Positions 53,751 to 62,500 of a DNA stretch of 64,000 bases are shown one piece after another (position 1 is the first letter of the stretch; the number at the start of each line of letters is the position of its first letter). The notes under the pieces are model-generated. The model searched no databases and had not been told where the DNA came from. It was given only the letters and a program-made list of their open reading frames with translations. The position numbers and the translations under genes are program-made. This DNA is from Chitinophagales bacterium. GTDB taxonomy: Bacteria; Bacteroidota; Bacteroidia; Chitinophagales; CAIOSU01. The stretch is taken from contig BPHB01000003.1 of the NCBI GenBank assembly GCA_026003335.1, forward strand, positions 62,001 to 126,000. Direction: 5' to 3'.

Positions 53751-54647
53751 ATGGATACCATTTTGCAGAATGACTTCTTTTTACATGATTTTTTCACCCG
53801 AGAGTACTGGAAGCAGCATTTCAGTACTGTCCTGCAGATTGTTATCATTCTTGCTATCACCTACATAGTCAATAGGGTGGTAGGTTTTCTTTTCAGACGT
53901 TTCATCCGGCGGGCTTCCTATTCAAACACCGGTGTAACCAAGCTGCAGTTTTTCAGACATTTTATTACCGCAGCTATCTATATCATGGGCGGGGCGATTG
54001 CCATGCATACGATACCGGCTTTGAGAGCTCTGTCTGTTTCCATATTTGCCGGTGCAGGCATCCTTGCGGCCATAGCGGGTTTTGCTTCGCAGCAGGCATT
54101 TTCAAATGTGGTAAGCGGAATGTTCATTGTGTTGTTTCAGCCTTACCGTGTCAATGACCGCATCAGGGTGGGGTCGCTTTTTGAGGGTATAGTGGAAGAT
54201 ATTACCTTGCGGCATACCGTCATACGCAATATGCGGAATGAGCGGGTGGTGATACCTAATTCTGTTATCAGTAATGAAACGATCATTAATTCTTCTATAC
54301 GAGATATGCGGGTGTGTGAGTTTATTGAAATAGGAATAAGCTACGACTCGGATATTGATTTGGCTATGAAAATTATGCAGGAAGAAGCTATGAAGCACCC
54401 TTTCAGCATGGATGTCAGAAGTGCTGCAGATATAGAAAAAGGAATACCGGTAGTAGATGTGCGGCTTATCGGATTTGGTGACTCATCAGTTAATCTGCGT
54501 GCTTATGTATGGGCAGAAAACTGGTTGAACGGTTTTTACATGCGTACCGATTTGTTTAAGTCAATAAAAGAACGCTTTGACAGGGAAGGCGTAGAAATTC
54601 CGTTCCCGTATCGTACGCTGGTGTTTAAAAATAATCCATCACAATAG
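53751..54647 (+). CDS. mscS: small-conductance mechanosensitive channel MscS
   Basis: 298 residues. Three membrane helices near 22-45, 65-85 and 90-110, the last being the pore helix SIFAGAGILAAIAGFASQQAFSNVVSG, followed by the beta domain (RVNDRIRVGSLFEGIVEDIT, VIPNSVI) and the alpha/beta cytoplasmic cage. It opens under membrane tension in hypo-osmotic shock. The MscS minimal length (about 286) is matched. corA begins 13 bases after the stop, so the two form one unit. Confidence 0.92.
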   Translation: MDTILQNDFFLHDFFTREYWKQHFSTVLQIVIILAITYIVNRVVGFLFRRFIRRASYSNTGVTKLQFFRHFITAAIYIMGGAIAMHTIPALRALSVSIFAGAGILAAIAGFASQQAFSNVVSGMFIVLFQPYRVNDRIRVGSLFEGIVEDITLRHTVIRNMRNERVVIPNSVISNETIINSSIRDMRVCEFIEIGISYDSDIDLAMKIMQEEAMKHPFSMDVRSAADIEKGIPVVDVRLIGFGDSSVNLRAYVWAENWLNGFYMRTDLFKSIKERFDREGVEIPFPYRTLVFKNNPSQ

Positions 54648-54660
54648 ATTTCTGTGGTGC

Positions 54661-55740
54661 ATGAATAAAAAGCATAAAAACGGAAAAAAGCGCCCCAAAA
54701 TTCGCAAGACCGGACTTCCTCCCGGTTCGCTGGTGTATATCGGTGAAGAGCGCTCTGACCCCGTCAGGATTACACTCTTTAATTATACGGCTGATAGTTT
54801 TATTGAGAAAGAAGTGCAATCTGTTGAAGAATGCCTCCCGTATAGGGATGAAAAATCGGTTACATGGATAAATGTAAACGGGGTGCATGACACGGCTTTG
54901 ATATCCCGGATAGGTGAGTTGTTTAATCTTCATCCCCTGCTGCTGGAAGATGTGGTCAACACCCATCAGCGTCCGAAGGTAGATGACTATGACGACCACC
55001 TGTTTATAGTGATGCGGATGATGACCTATAATGAGGAAAAGAAATCAGTGGAAAATGAGCAGATCAGTTTTGTGCTGGCAAAAAATTTTGTCTTATCCTT
55101 TCAGCAACGGGAGGGTGACTTATTCGGAGTTATCCGGGAACGTATCCGGGATAATAAAAGCAAAATCCGAAATTTCGGAAATGACTATCTGGTTTACCGC
55201 ATGATTGACGTTATCGTGGATCATTATTTCATCATTATTGAAAAGATTGGCGATATAATTGAAGAACTTGAAAAAAAACTGGAAGAAGGGGTTGCACAAT
55301 CAACCCTTGAGGTGCACCAGCAGATAAGAAATGATTTTTTGATGATCCGAAAGGCAATATATCCGCTGCGCGAGGTGTTAAGTCTTATTTCCAAAGATCC
55401 CTCCTCCCTGATTTCCCGGCCTACACAAAAATTCTTCAGGGATGTGTATGATCATACCATTCAGATTATTGAAACCCTTGAGATGTATCGTGAAATGATT
55501 AGCGGCATCCGGGACACCTATCATTCTTATATGAATACGGAGATGAACCGCTCTATACAAACACTCACCATCATCTCAGTCATTTTCATTCCTCTTACTT
55601 TCATTGCCGGCATCTACGGGATGAACTTTGAGTATATGCCGGAGCTGAAGTGGAAGTGGGGTTATCCTGCTGTGCTGGCAGTGATGGTTTGTGTTTTTCT
55701 GGTTATGATTTTCTACTTCAGAAGACGCAGATGGCTATAA
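54661..55740 (+). CDS. corA: magnesium/cobalt transporter CorA
   Basis: 359 residues. A large N-terminal cytoplasmic domain, a long stalk helix (IEKIGDIIEELEKKLEEG onward), then two C-terminal helices with the signature YGMNFEYMP between them (the GMN filter) and a basic end (YFRRRRWL). Forms a pentameric Mg2+/Co2+ channel. The Lys-rich start (MNKKHKNGKKRPKIRKTG) is typical of Bacteroidota and Thermotoga types. Co-directional with mscS, 13 bases apart. Confidence 0.94.
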   Translation: MNKKHKNGKKRPKIRKTGLPPGSLVYIGEERSDPVRITLFNYTADSFIEKEVQSVEECLPYRDEKSVTWINVNGVHDTALISRIGELFNLHPLLLEDVVNTHQRPKVDDYDDHLFIVMRMMTYNEEKKSVENEQISFVLAKNFVLSFQQREGDLFGVIRERIRDNKSKIRNFGNDYLVYRMIDVIVDHYFIIIEKIGDIIEELEKKLEEGVAQSTLEVHQQIRNDFLMIRKAIYPLREVLSLISKDPSSLISRPTQKFFRDVYDHTIQIIETLEMYREMISGIRDTYHSYMNTEMNRSIQTLTIISVIFIPLTFIAGIYGMNFEYMPELKWKWGYPAVLAVMVCVFLVMIFYFRRRRWL

Positions 55741-55771
55741 GCGGACAATAACCATGTTTGCCGCATGGAAA

Positions 55772-55804
55772 CAGAAATGTATCCATCATCCGGCTGCATT
55801 TCTG
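55772..55804. terminator. hairpin between corA and the HmuY-like gene
   Basis: CAGAAATG and CATTTCTG form a perfect 8-base stem around a 17-base loop in the gap between two convergent genes. There is no long T-tract, so its role as a bidirectional terminator is only probable by place. Confidence 0.35.
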
Positions 55805-55814
55805 CATAACCGGG

Positions 55815-56807
55815 TTACAGCCGCTGGTACTCCCATCTGGGGCTTCCGCTCTGTCCCAGCGCGTTATAAAAATCTATAAAACGCAGCTTAAAATAGGTAC
55901 CTTCCGCATCGCGGATGACATAGGTGCGATTGTCCAGCACGGTATATGCTCCGGCCTTAAAATCGTAGCGCTTCCAGTCATAACCTATTGTGTTTACAGC
56001 ATCGGATAGCTCCAGTGAAGAGGCGAAAGTGAAATCAATATCCTGAAACGGGATAGACGTTATCATCCGGGCAACTGTGTTGTAGCGGTTCAGCAGGCAA
56101 CCGGTAACCAGGTAAGGAGTTACCGGCACCGTATCATAAAAAATGTGTGTGTATTGTGTAAAGCAGAGGTCCCATTCGCTTTTGGGCGGCTCGGCTTTCA
56201 CTACCTGCCCTTTATTGTCAAAGGAAAGGAACATGAAGTTGTAGGAGGTGTCTTTAAATATTTGTATCACGGTATCTTCGCTGCCATTGATGTGAGCCAG
56301 TCTTATCCGGTAATAGCGATCATTCACCTCAAGGAATTTTATTTTACGGAAACCCAAAGACTGGCCTGTTTCCGACAGGCCACGGTCAATGAGATACACA
56401 TTTTTATGGCCGCGCCAGTCACCGATGGCGGTACTATCCGGATTGCCTGATGCCTCGTCCCATTTTCTGCAACGGAAAAAGCCGGAAGTATCATTTACCT
56501 CAGCAAAGCTGGGATTCCCCGTGTTGCAGGCAAACATCAGTTTGGAGGTGTTCAGGATGACATGAAAGCCTTCAGCTGAGGTTTCAAAGCCCAAGTCCCA
56601 AACTGTTTTAAGATGCTTGTCTGTAATAGCAGACCTGTCTAAATCATAGTAAACCTGCCAGCGATAGGTAGGCTCCAGATCAACGGAGGCGGTGATGACC
56701 TCACCCGGAGAATGAGGCGGCACCGGTAACTCGTCTTTCAGACAGCCACTCAACATGAGAAGAACAGGCAGCAGACAGAGTGGTATATACGTGGAGCGAC
56801 AGCTCAT
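55815..56807 (-). CDS. HmuY-like lipoprotein
   Basis: 330 residues. Lipoprotein signal LLPVLLMLSGC with cleavage before Cys22. The HmuY-type pattern is present twice: VWDLGFETSAEGFHVILNTS near the N terminus and SEWDLCFTQYTHIFYDT near the middle, then YKW-type YDWKRYDF and a final FKLRFIDFYNALGQSG. HmuY of Porphyromonas binds haem at the cell surface and passes it to the receptor HmuR; the two iron-ligand His residues cannot be located with confidence here. The ATG overlaps the TonB-receptor stop by 4 bases (ATGA), so the pair is coupled. Confidence 0.82.
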   Translation of the reverse strand: MSCRSTYIPLCLLPVLLMLSGCLKDELPVPPHSPGEVITASVDLEPTYRWQVYYDLDRSAITDKHLKTVWDLGFETSAEGFHVILNTSKLMFACNTGNPSFAEVNDTSGFFRCRKWDEASGNPDSTAIGDWRGHKNVYLIDRGLSETGQSLGFRKIKFLEVNDRYYRIRLAHINGSEDTVIQIFKDTSYNFMFLSFDNKGQVVKAEPPKSEWDLCFTQYTHIFYDTVPVTPYLVTGCLLNRYNTVARMITSIPFQDIDFTFASSLELSDAVNTIGYDWKRYDFKAGAYTVLDNRTYVIRDAEGTYFKLRFIDFYNALGQSGSPRWEYQRL

Positions 56808-59128
56808 TTTACAGATAATTTAAAGTCCAATCCCAGGAAGTAAGTTCTTCCCGTGCCGGCCGGCAACGATGTGGCAGCAGAGCTATGCACCGTTAAATCC
56901 GTTTGTGTGGAGCGCACATTTTTGACGTCAAATATATTTTTTACTCCGGCAGTCAGGCGGATGCGTTTTTCCCAGAACAGCTTAGCGCATGTGAAGTCAG
57001 CTTTGTGATAGGCATCGGTGAAGGTCTGGTACAATATGCGGTCAGCCCCTGTGTCATTGAGTGCATAGCCCAGTGCTTTGCCAGTGTATTTATAAAATAC
57101 TGAGGTAGTTAACCCAATCTTTTCAAAGGTATAGCTAAGAGACGCGTTGATTTCAGGCGAAAAGCTGAAGGTCGGCACATCGTGTGTCCGGGATTCTTCA
57201 TTATAAGTACCCAGGTAGGATGCACCGGCAGAAAGGCTGAGCGCGTGGATACGCCATTCGGTATGATAGCTCAGAACCAAGGTTTTGTATTGCTCAATGT
57301 TTTCGTAAGTGTATTCGGTCAGGGTGCGGGGAACCAGAGCAATCTGGTCTCTTACATCATTGAAGGTTAAGCCGCCTTCCATCCGCATCATCAGAGCGGA
57401 GAAGATGCCCGTGTAAGTAGTTGAGAAAGTAAAATTATGGGAATATTGTTCGCGTAAGTCAGGGTTGCCGGTGATATGATGATTGGCATCAATAAAATTC
57501 AGGTACAGCTCTTTCAGAGTGGGAGCTTTATAGCCATAGGCATAAGACGTTCTGATGATGAGGCTTTGGCCTTCATGCCTGATAGGAATATTCCATTTAA
57601 GATGCAGAGAGGGGATAGGCCTATAGACAAAGGCGGTGTTGTAGCCATAGCGTAATCCGGGACGGATGGTCACTTGATTTGCTGGACTGAATTCAGCTGA
57701 GACAAAAAAAGCATAGTCGCCTATTTGCTTTTTGCCATCTTCCAGACGCTGCCCCCAGCCGGTTTCAATATTAAAATCATACCCTGTTTCGTAGTTCAGC
57801 TTATCCAGGTTTTTACTTTTTCCGAATGTGCCCCGGCTATTGATAAGATCAATACGGGTAGTGTCCTGGTCACCCGGATTTGGGGAAAGCACTTCCTGCA
57901 GCGTGGTGAGGTCTTTGTAATAAAGATTTTTAAGGTGGTAGTAATGATTATAGGCGAAGAGCACTTGTACTACTCTATCTTTCTTCAAATCGCTTTGAAA
58001 AGACAGGGTATGGTCGGTTCTTCGGGTGGTATATTTTCCGTCTATGGCATTTTCGCCATAAGGTCCGCGCGGTTTACCACGGTCGTGTATCAGCTCCTGA
58101 AAGTAAGCTCCGCGGTAATGGAAGTTGTATCTTTTGCGGGAATAAGTATAATGCAGCTCAGCAAAATACTGCTCTTTCGGTTTCCATGTCTTATATCGGC
58201 TGCTGTCGGCCGGCTGCGGTTTCATGTCAAGGCTAATCCTATCTCCTGGTGACCAACCGTCAAAGAAGTTTCTGCCTCCGGAGAGTGCCAGGGAGTGGTT
58301 TCCTTTGTTAAAACCGATATGTGCATCGGCATTATATCTGCCGGATGTTTCGTAATATCCGCTCACTTCTGTTTCCAGGCGCCCGCTTACTGTCTTTTGG
58401 GTGATCAGGTTTACTGTGCCAGCCAGGGCGTTGGTGCCATAATTGACCGATAGGGGGCCCTCAATAATTTCAATGCGCTCCACGTTGTGCAGATTGATCT
58501 GGCTCAGGTCAGTAAATCCGTTTTGCCGTCCTACTACCGGAACACCGTCAATAAGTATTTTCACATTATCACCACTTATCCCCTGCAGGTCAAGCCGTGT
58601 ACCCAGCACCGGATCGTGGCTTAGTCGCATGTTCAGCTCGTAATTCAGTACATCCAGGAGCGTGACTGCTGCCATTTGTGTAATCCGTGTTTTATCAATG
58701 ACATGTACCTTAGGAGTGCTCTGTTCGGCCCGTTGTGGCTGATACTGTGCAGTAATGATGACTTCATTGAGAAATTGCTTCTGCATCCGCAGGTAGTAGG
58801 TATGGTCTTCGCTGAAAGGAATGGTGTCTTTAACTCCGATATATCCTATGCACGAAACAGAAATCACTCCCATCGAAGGCCAATAATGGTCCGGGATGAC
58901 AGCTATGCCGGCTGAATCTGTGTAAAGCACCAGATTTCGGTTTTCTTTATCGGCATCCAGGGGCTTTATCAGAATATGGGCAAACGGCACGGGTGTTTTA
59001 TCCGTTGCCGACAGAACGCGTATGGTTTGGGCACAAACCGGATAGCTTGTCATGAACAAAATCCCCAAAAACATCCCATGAAAAACCAGCCTGAACAGAG
59101 ATTTAGCCAAAGCGTTATTCACAATCAT
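56804..59128 (-). CDS. TonB-dependent receptor (HmuR-like by context)
   Basis: 774 residues. A signal peptide (FRLVFHGMFLGILFMTSYPVCAQ), a carboxypeptidase-like regulatory domain (RVLSATDKTPVPFAHILIK), the plug (LLDVLNYELNMRLSHDPVLG; VKILIDGVPVVGR; VERIEIIEGPLSVNYGTNAL) and a 22-strand barrel ending in FLGLDFKLSVK. It should import haem or another iron compound, or a different large ligand, with energy from TonB. Substrate is inferred from the coupled HmuY-like gene. A -7-type box lies 20 bases upstream. Confidence 0.9.
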   Translation of the reverse strand: MIVNNALAKSLFRLVFHGMFLGILFMTSYPVCAQTIRVLSATDKTPVPFAHILIKPLDADKENRNLVLYTDSAGIAVIPDHYWPSMGVISVSCIGYIGVKDTIPFSEDHTYYLRMQKQFLNEVIITAQYQPQRAEQSTPKVHVIDKTRITQMAAVTLLDVLNYELNMRLSHDPVLGTRLDLQGISGDNVKILIDGVPVVGRQNGFTDLSQINLHNVERIEIIEGPLSVNYGTNALAGTVNLITQKTVSGRLETEVSGYYETSGRYNADAHIGFNKGNHSLALSGGRNFFDGWSPGDRISLDMKPQPADSSRYKTWKPKEQYFAELHYTYSRKRYNFHYRGAYFQELIHDRGKPRGPYGENAIDGKYTTRRTDHTLSFQSDLKKDRVVQVLFAYNHYYHLKNLYYKDLTTLQEVLSPNPGDQDTTRIDLINSRGTFGKSKNLDKLNYETGYDFNIETGWGQRLEDGKKQIGDYAFFVSAEFSPANQVTIRPGLRYGYNTAFVYRPIPSLHLKWNIPIRHEGQSLIIRTSYAYGYKAPTLKELYLNFIDANHHITGNPDLREQYSHNFTFSTTYTGIFSALMMRMEGGLTFNDVRDQIALVPRTLTEYTYENIEQYKTLVLSYHTEWRIHALSLSAGASYLGTYNEESRTHDVPTFSFSPEINASLSYTFEKIGLTTSVFYKYTGKALGYALNDTGADRILYQTFTDAYHKADFTCAKLFWEKRIRLTAGVKNIFDVKNVRSTQTDLTVHSSAATSLPAGTGRTYFLGLDFKLSVK

Positions 59129-59148
59129 AGCCCATGCAAAATGCGCTG

Positions 59149-59156
59149 CAAAGGTA
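59149..59156 (-). promoter_or_regulatory. -7 box TACCTTTG before the TonB-dependent receptor
   Basis: On the minus strand TACCTTTG matches TAnnTTTG and ends 20 bases before the ATG at 59128, giving a leader of about 14 bases. No TTTG at the exact -33 spacing. No Fur-box-like sequence was recognised beside it. Confidence 0.4.
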
Positions 59157-59217
59157 GGCGCACGAATGTCATAGGAATGTAAAATCCAGATATAGGCAGT
59201 AGCTTTAAGCGGGATAA

Positions 59218-60324
59218 TCAGTCAACCCATTCGGCTATAAAAATGTTTGTGTCGCGGGTGCCTTTGTTGTTGCGGTTGGAGCAGAAGACCAGTTGTTTGC
59301 CATCAGGAGAAAACATCGGAAACGAGTCAAACATCGGGTCAAAGGTGATCTGTTCCAGTCTGGTTCCGTCCACATTTATCATATAAAGATTGAAGGGGAA
59401 GCCTCTTTCCGATTTGTGGTTTGAGCAGAAAATGATCTTTTCGCCCGAAGGATGAAAATAGGGTGCCCAATTGGCTTTCCCCAAGTGTGTAACCTGTCGC
59501 AGTTCAGAGCCATCAGCATTGCAGATAAAAATCTCCAGCTTCGAAGGAGCTACAAGACCTTTGGAAAGAAGACTGCGGTAATTATCCAGTTCTTCTTCCG
59601 TTTTGGGACGGGATGCCCGAAACACAATCTTGCTACCATCGGGTGAGAAAAAAGCGCCTCCGTCATATCCGGGTGCATGCGTGATCTGGCGCACATCACT
59701 TCCGTCAATATTCATAGTATAGAGCTCCAGGTCACCATTGCGGTTGGAAGTGAAAACAATTTTATCACCCCGCGGAGAAACCGTTGCCTCCGCGTCATAA
59801 TAAGCATTGTCAGTAAGCTGGCGTACGATGTTGCCTTTCAGGTCGGCAATGAAAATCTCAAAGCTGTTGAAAACCGGCCATACGTACTGATTTACCTCTT
59901 TCATGAAGGGATTTTCCGGACAAGAATCACCGGAAAGATGAGTGGATGAATATAAGATGAGTGTGTCACCGGGCAGAAAATAAGAACAGGTAGTGCGCCC
60001 CTTGCCCGTGCTGATCAGTTGTTTGTGGGATTTTCCGGAAACGGGCATCATGTATATCTGATCGCAGGGTACGCCTGCATCTTTCTGTGTGAACTGAAAC
60101 GTCAGGTGGTTACCGGAAAAACTAAAATAGGCTTCCGCATTATCTCCGCCATAGGTCAGTTGTCGGATATTGCGCAGGTGAACTTCACCGGGGTAGCGTA
60201 GTGAGTCGGCTTGGGTTTCTGAGGAGCCGTCTTCAGTTTGTAGGGAGGTGGTTCCCTTGCTGTGCTTGTTTTTACAGGCAGTAAAGAATACACTAACAGA
60301 TAGTAAGATAATAAAATATTTCAT
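59218..60324 (-). CDS. TolB-like PD40 beta-propeller lipoprotein
   Basis: 368 residues. Lipoprotein-like signal MKYFIILLSVSVFFTAC with Cys17. The rest is a beta-propeller of PD40 repeats: AYFSFSGNHLTFQFT, EATVSPRGDKIVFTSNRNG with ELYTMNIDGSDVRQIT, AFFSPDGSKIVFRAS, YFHPSGEKIIFCSNHK and MFSPDGKQLVFCSNRN. Such proteins are periplasmic or outer-membrane scaffolds related to TolB; no Pal or Tol gene is near. It is upstream of the TonB receptor gene by 89 bases, which has its own -7 box. Confidence 0.82.
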   Translation of the reverse strand: MKYFIILLSVSVFFTACKNKHSKGTTSLQTEDGSSETQADSLRYPGEVHLRNIRQLTYGGDNAEAYFSFSGNHLTFQFTQKDAGVPCDQIYMMPVSGKSHKQLISTGKGRTTCSYFLPGDTLILYSSTHLSGDSCPENPFMKEVNQYVWPVFNSFEIFIADLKGNIVRQLTDNAYYDAEATVSPRGDKIVFTSNRNGDLELYTMNIDGSDVRQITHAPGYDGGAFFSPDGSKIVFRASRPKTEEELDNYRSLLSKGLVAPSKLEIFICNADGSELRQVTHLGKANWAPYFHPSGEKIIFCSNHKSERGFPFNLYMINVDGTRLEQITFDPMFDSFPMFSPDGKQLVFCSNRNNKGTRDTNIFIAEWVD

Positions 60325-60471
60325 GCACGGAAAATTTTGCCGAAGTTACAGTGTCAATTTTAAATGTCACAAATGACAGCCTTGAGGATTGTCGTGCAAT
60401 TGTAAAAAATCCGAAATGCTCTGGTTCAAAACGAAAGATCCACGGCTTTGAAATTGATTTATTTTCGCAGC

Positions 60472-60927
60472 ATGCTAAAAACAAAAAATCCGGCATTTAA
60501 AGATTATGTGCAACTTAAGGTAGCCCGCAATGCATTTCTGAAAGCAATAGGTTTTGAGCTCACCGAAATTGAAGTAGGCAGGGTAACAGGGATTTTGCTT
60601 TTCCGCAAGATGCATGAGCAACAAAATGGTTTCGTGCATGGAGGAGTCATCTCCACTCTGTGTGACATGGCCTGCGGATATGCAGCTTATACTCTGGTAG
60701 CTGAGGGTGAGCAGGTGTTTACTGCAGAGCTAAAAGTGTCTTACTTACGAAAGGGCAGCGGCAACAGGCTTGTGGCAAAAGGGTGGGTACTGAAGGCCGG
60801 ACATCATTTTCATTTTTGTGAGGCTGAGATTTATGCCGAAAACGAGGAGGGTGTCCGTTTGATTGCCAAAGCTTCCTCCACGATGGCCGTAGTTCGTGGC
60901 AAGGTGAATGACAAATACGGAGATTGA
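60472..60927 (+). CDS. PaaI-type hotdog-fold thioesterase
   Basis: 151 residues from the ATG at 60472 (MLKTKNPAFKDYVQLK); an earlier ATG at 60448 is possible. The hotdog signature is GFVHGGVISTLCDMACGYAAY, with the nucleophile-positioning HGG and the Asp of CDMACG, followed by FTAELKVSYLRKG. It should hydrolyse acyl-CoA or aryl-CoA thioesters; substrate unknown. The rsmE gene begins 20 bases after its stop. A near-consensus -7 box (TATTTTCG, one mismatch) lies just upstream of the start. Confidence 0.82.
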   Translation: MLKTKNPAFKDYVQLKVARNAFLKAIGFELTEIEVGRVTGILLFRKMHEQQNGFVHGGVISTLCDMACGYAAYTLVAEGEQVFTAELKVSYLRKGSGNRLVAKGWVLKAGHHFHFCEAEIYAENEEGVRLIAKASSTMAVVRGKVNDKYGD

Positions 60928-60947
60928 ATAAAGTTAACGGAGCTTTT

Positions 60948-61646
60948 ATGCAGTTGTTTTATCATCCCCTTCCCGAAAACGAAGCTTTTTTGCTGAATGT
61001 AGAGGAATCCCATCATTGCCTGAAGGTGCTACGCAAACGTGTCGGTGATGAGATTTTTGTGGTGGACGGTAAAGGTACGAAGATCACCGCACGCATTACG
61101 GGCATTATAGGGCATCAGTGCCGCCTGGAAATGGTGGGTAAGGAAACCGGATATGGCAAGAAAGACTATAGGTTGGAAGTAGGAATAGCGTTGCCTAAAA
61201 ATGTACATCGGTTGGAGTGGTTTGTAGAAAAAGCAACCGAGCTAGGGGCTGATGCCATTTATCCATTACGTACGGAGCGCACCGAGCGTCAGCGCTGCAA
61301 CACGGAGCGGTTGCACAAGATTATGATAGCGGCTATGAAACAATCCGGAAGGGCTTACCTGCCGCAGTTGCATGCAGTGACGCCTTTTGACCGGATAACC
61401 GAATATGTCCAACCTGATATGCATAATCTGATTGCCGTTTGCGGAAATTACCCTCATCTGAAAACGATTTATCGTCCGCTGGGGAGCGTGCTTATTCTCA
61501 TAGGGCCTGAGGGTGATTTTTCTGAAGCCGAAAGGGAAAAGGCTGTTGCAGGTGGTTTTGAACCGGTGAGCTTAGGATCTGCCCGTCTGCGTCTGGAAAC
61601 AGCTGCCCTGGCAGTGTGTAGTTTTGTTCACTTAGTAAACGGTTGA
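60948..61646 (+). CDS. rsmE: 16S rRNA (uracil(1498)-N(3))-methyltransferase
   Basis: 232 residues from the ATG at 60948 (MQLFYHPLPENEAFL); an in-frame TTG at 60924 is less likely. SPOUT-class methyltransferase: ESHHCLKVLRKRVGDEI near the N terminus, LPKNVHRLEWFVEKATELGA, then the knot with LILIGPEGDFSEAEREKA and LGSARLRLETAALAVCSF. It methylates N3 of U1498 (E. coli numbering) in 16S rRNA. Probably co-transcribed with the thioesterase. Confidence 0.94.
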   Translation: MQLFYHPLPENEAFLLNVEESHHCLKVLRKRVGDEIFVVDGKGTKITARITGIIGHQCRLEMVGKETGYGKKDYRLEVGIALPKNVHRLEWFVEKATELGADAIYPLRTERTERQRCNTERLHKIMIAAMKQSGRAYLPQLHAVTPFDRITEYVQPDMHNLIAVCGNYPHLKTIYRPLGSVLILIGPEGDFSEAEREKAVAGGFEPVSLGSARLRLETAALAVCSFVHLVNG

Positions 61647-61670
61647 TGTAAAAAGGGCAGCCGTATTACG

Positions 61671-62300
61671 TCAGATGTCATCGTCATCATCCTCATCATC
61701 TCTGCGTCCTCTTCGTTTGGGAGGTTCTTCATCCTCTTCTTCTTCAATTTGCTCCAGGTCTTCTGTGGGGAAGGTGTCTTCATCGCCCCCAAAGCTGTCT
61801 TCCTGCGGGAAGAGTTCGTCTTCATCTTCCATGTCGGCAACCTTGATGGGCCTTTTCAAATCCACCTTAACCAGATAAATGGCTTCTGTGGTTTCAATAG
61901 GGAGGACAAAAAATTTTCTGTTGTCCAAGCCCTTCACTTCTTTCAGGTCATGGTTATAGCCGTAAGGATATTTCGTTCGGATAACTTCCATTACCTCAGG
62001 CGGCAGTTTTTCATAGCTTATGATCAGGCGTTTTTTGCCGCCTGGCTGTGACTCCACTTTAAGAGGAGGGGGAGCAGGGGTTGTCTTTGGCTTGGCTTCT
62101 TCCTTTGTTTTAGCAGAAGCCTGAGGTGCAGGTTCAGGCTTTTTATAATTTATAGAGGGAATCGTAAGCGACTTTCCCTGCGTTTTCTTGGATTTTGATG
62201 AAGAGGCCCTTTTGTTCCCTTTCTGCTTTTCTTCAGAAGCCTTCACCTTGGGAGCAGGTTTGGGTTTGACTTTTGCCTCAGTTTTTCTCTTCTTAGCCAC
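61671..62300 (-). CDS. hypothetical charge-segregated protein
   Basis: 209 residues. The first about 70 are Lys/Ala/Pro/Ser-rich and disordered-looking (KKRKTEAKVKPKPAPKVKAS), the centre (about 90-150) looks folded (KKRLIISYEKLPPEVMEVIR, TKYPYGYNHDLKEVKGLDN, FVLPIETTEAIYLVKVDL), and the last about 55 are Asp/Glu-rich with a short basic KRRGRR just before the acidic end DDEDDDDDI. No family recognised. The basic and acidic tails could bind nucleic acid and basic partners. Convergent with rsmE. Confidence 0.65.
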   Translation of the reverse strand: MAKKRKTEAKVKPKPAPKVKASEEKQKGNKRASSSKSKKTQGKSLTIPSINYKKPEPAPQASAKTKEEAKPKTTPAPPPLKVESQPGGKKRLIISYEKLPPEVMEVIRTKYPYGYNHDLKEVKGLDNRKFFVLPIETTEAIYLVKVDLKRPIKVADMEDEDELFPQEDSFGGDEDTFPTEDLEQIEEEEDEEPPKRRGRRDDEDDDDDI

Positions 62301-62500
62301 AGTTCATTAATTTAAAGCTTTTTTAGAAAAATAAATCTAATCTTCTGCTACCTTTTAGAAGATATTTCTTTGTGCATTTTGTTTAATGGCATCTATCTAA
62401 AATTAATCAGGGGCAAAAATTATCCAAATAATGACAACAGAAAAATATTTTTTGTCGGATATTTTTTGCGCAGTGTGTTAAGTGCTGTATGGTATTGCAG

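Noticed and set aside
62340-62363. ATCTTCT/AGAAGAT inverted repeat upstream of the charge-segregated gene
   Set aside because: Only 7 bases, A/T-rich, with no T-tract or link to a start; too weak to call as a site.
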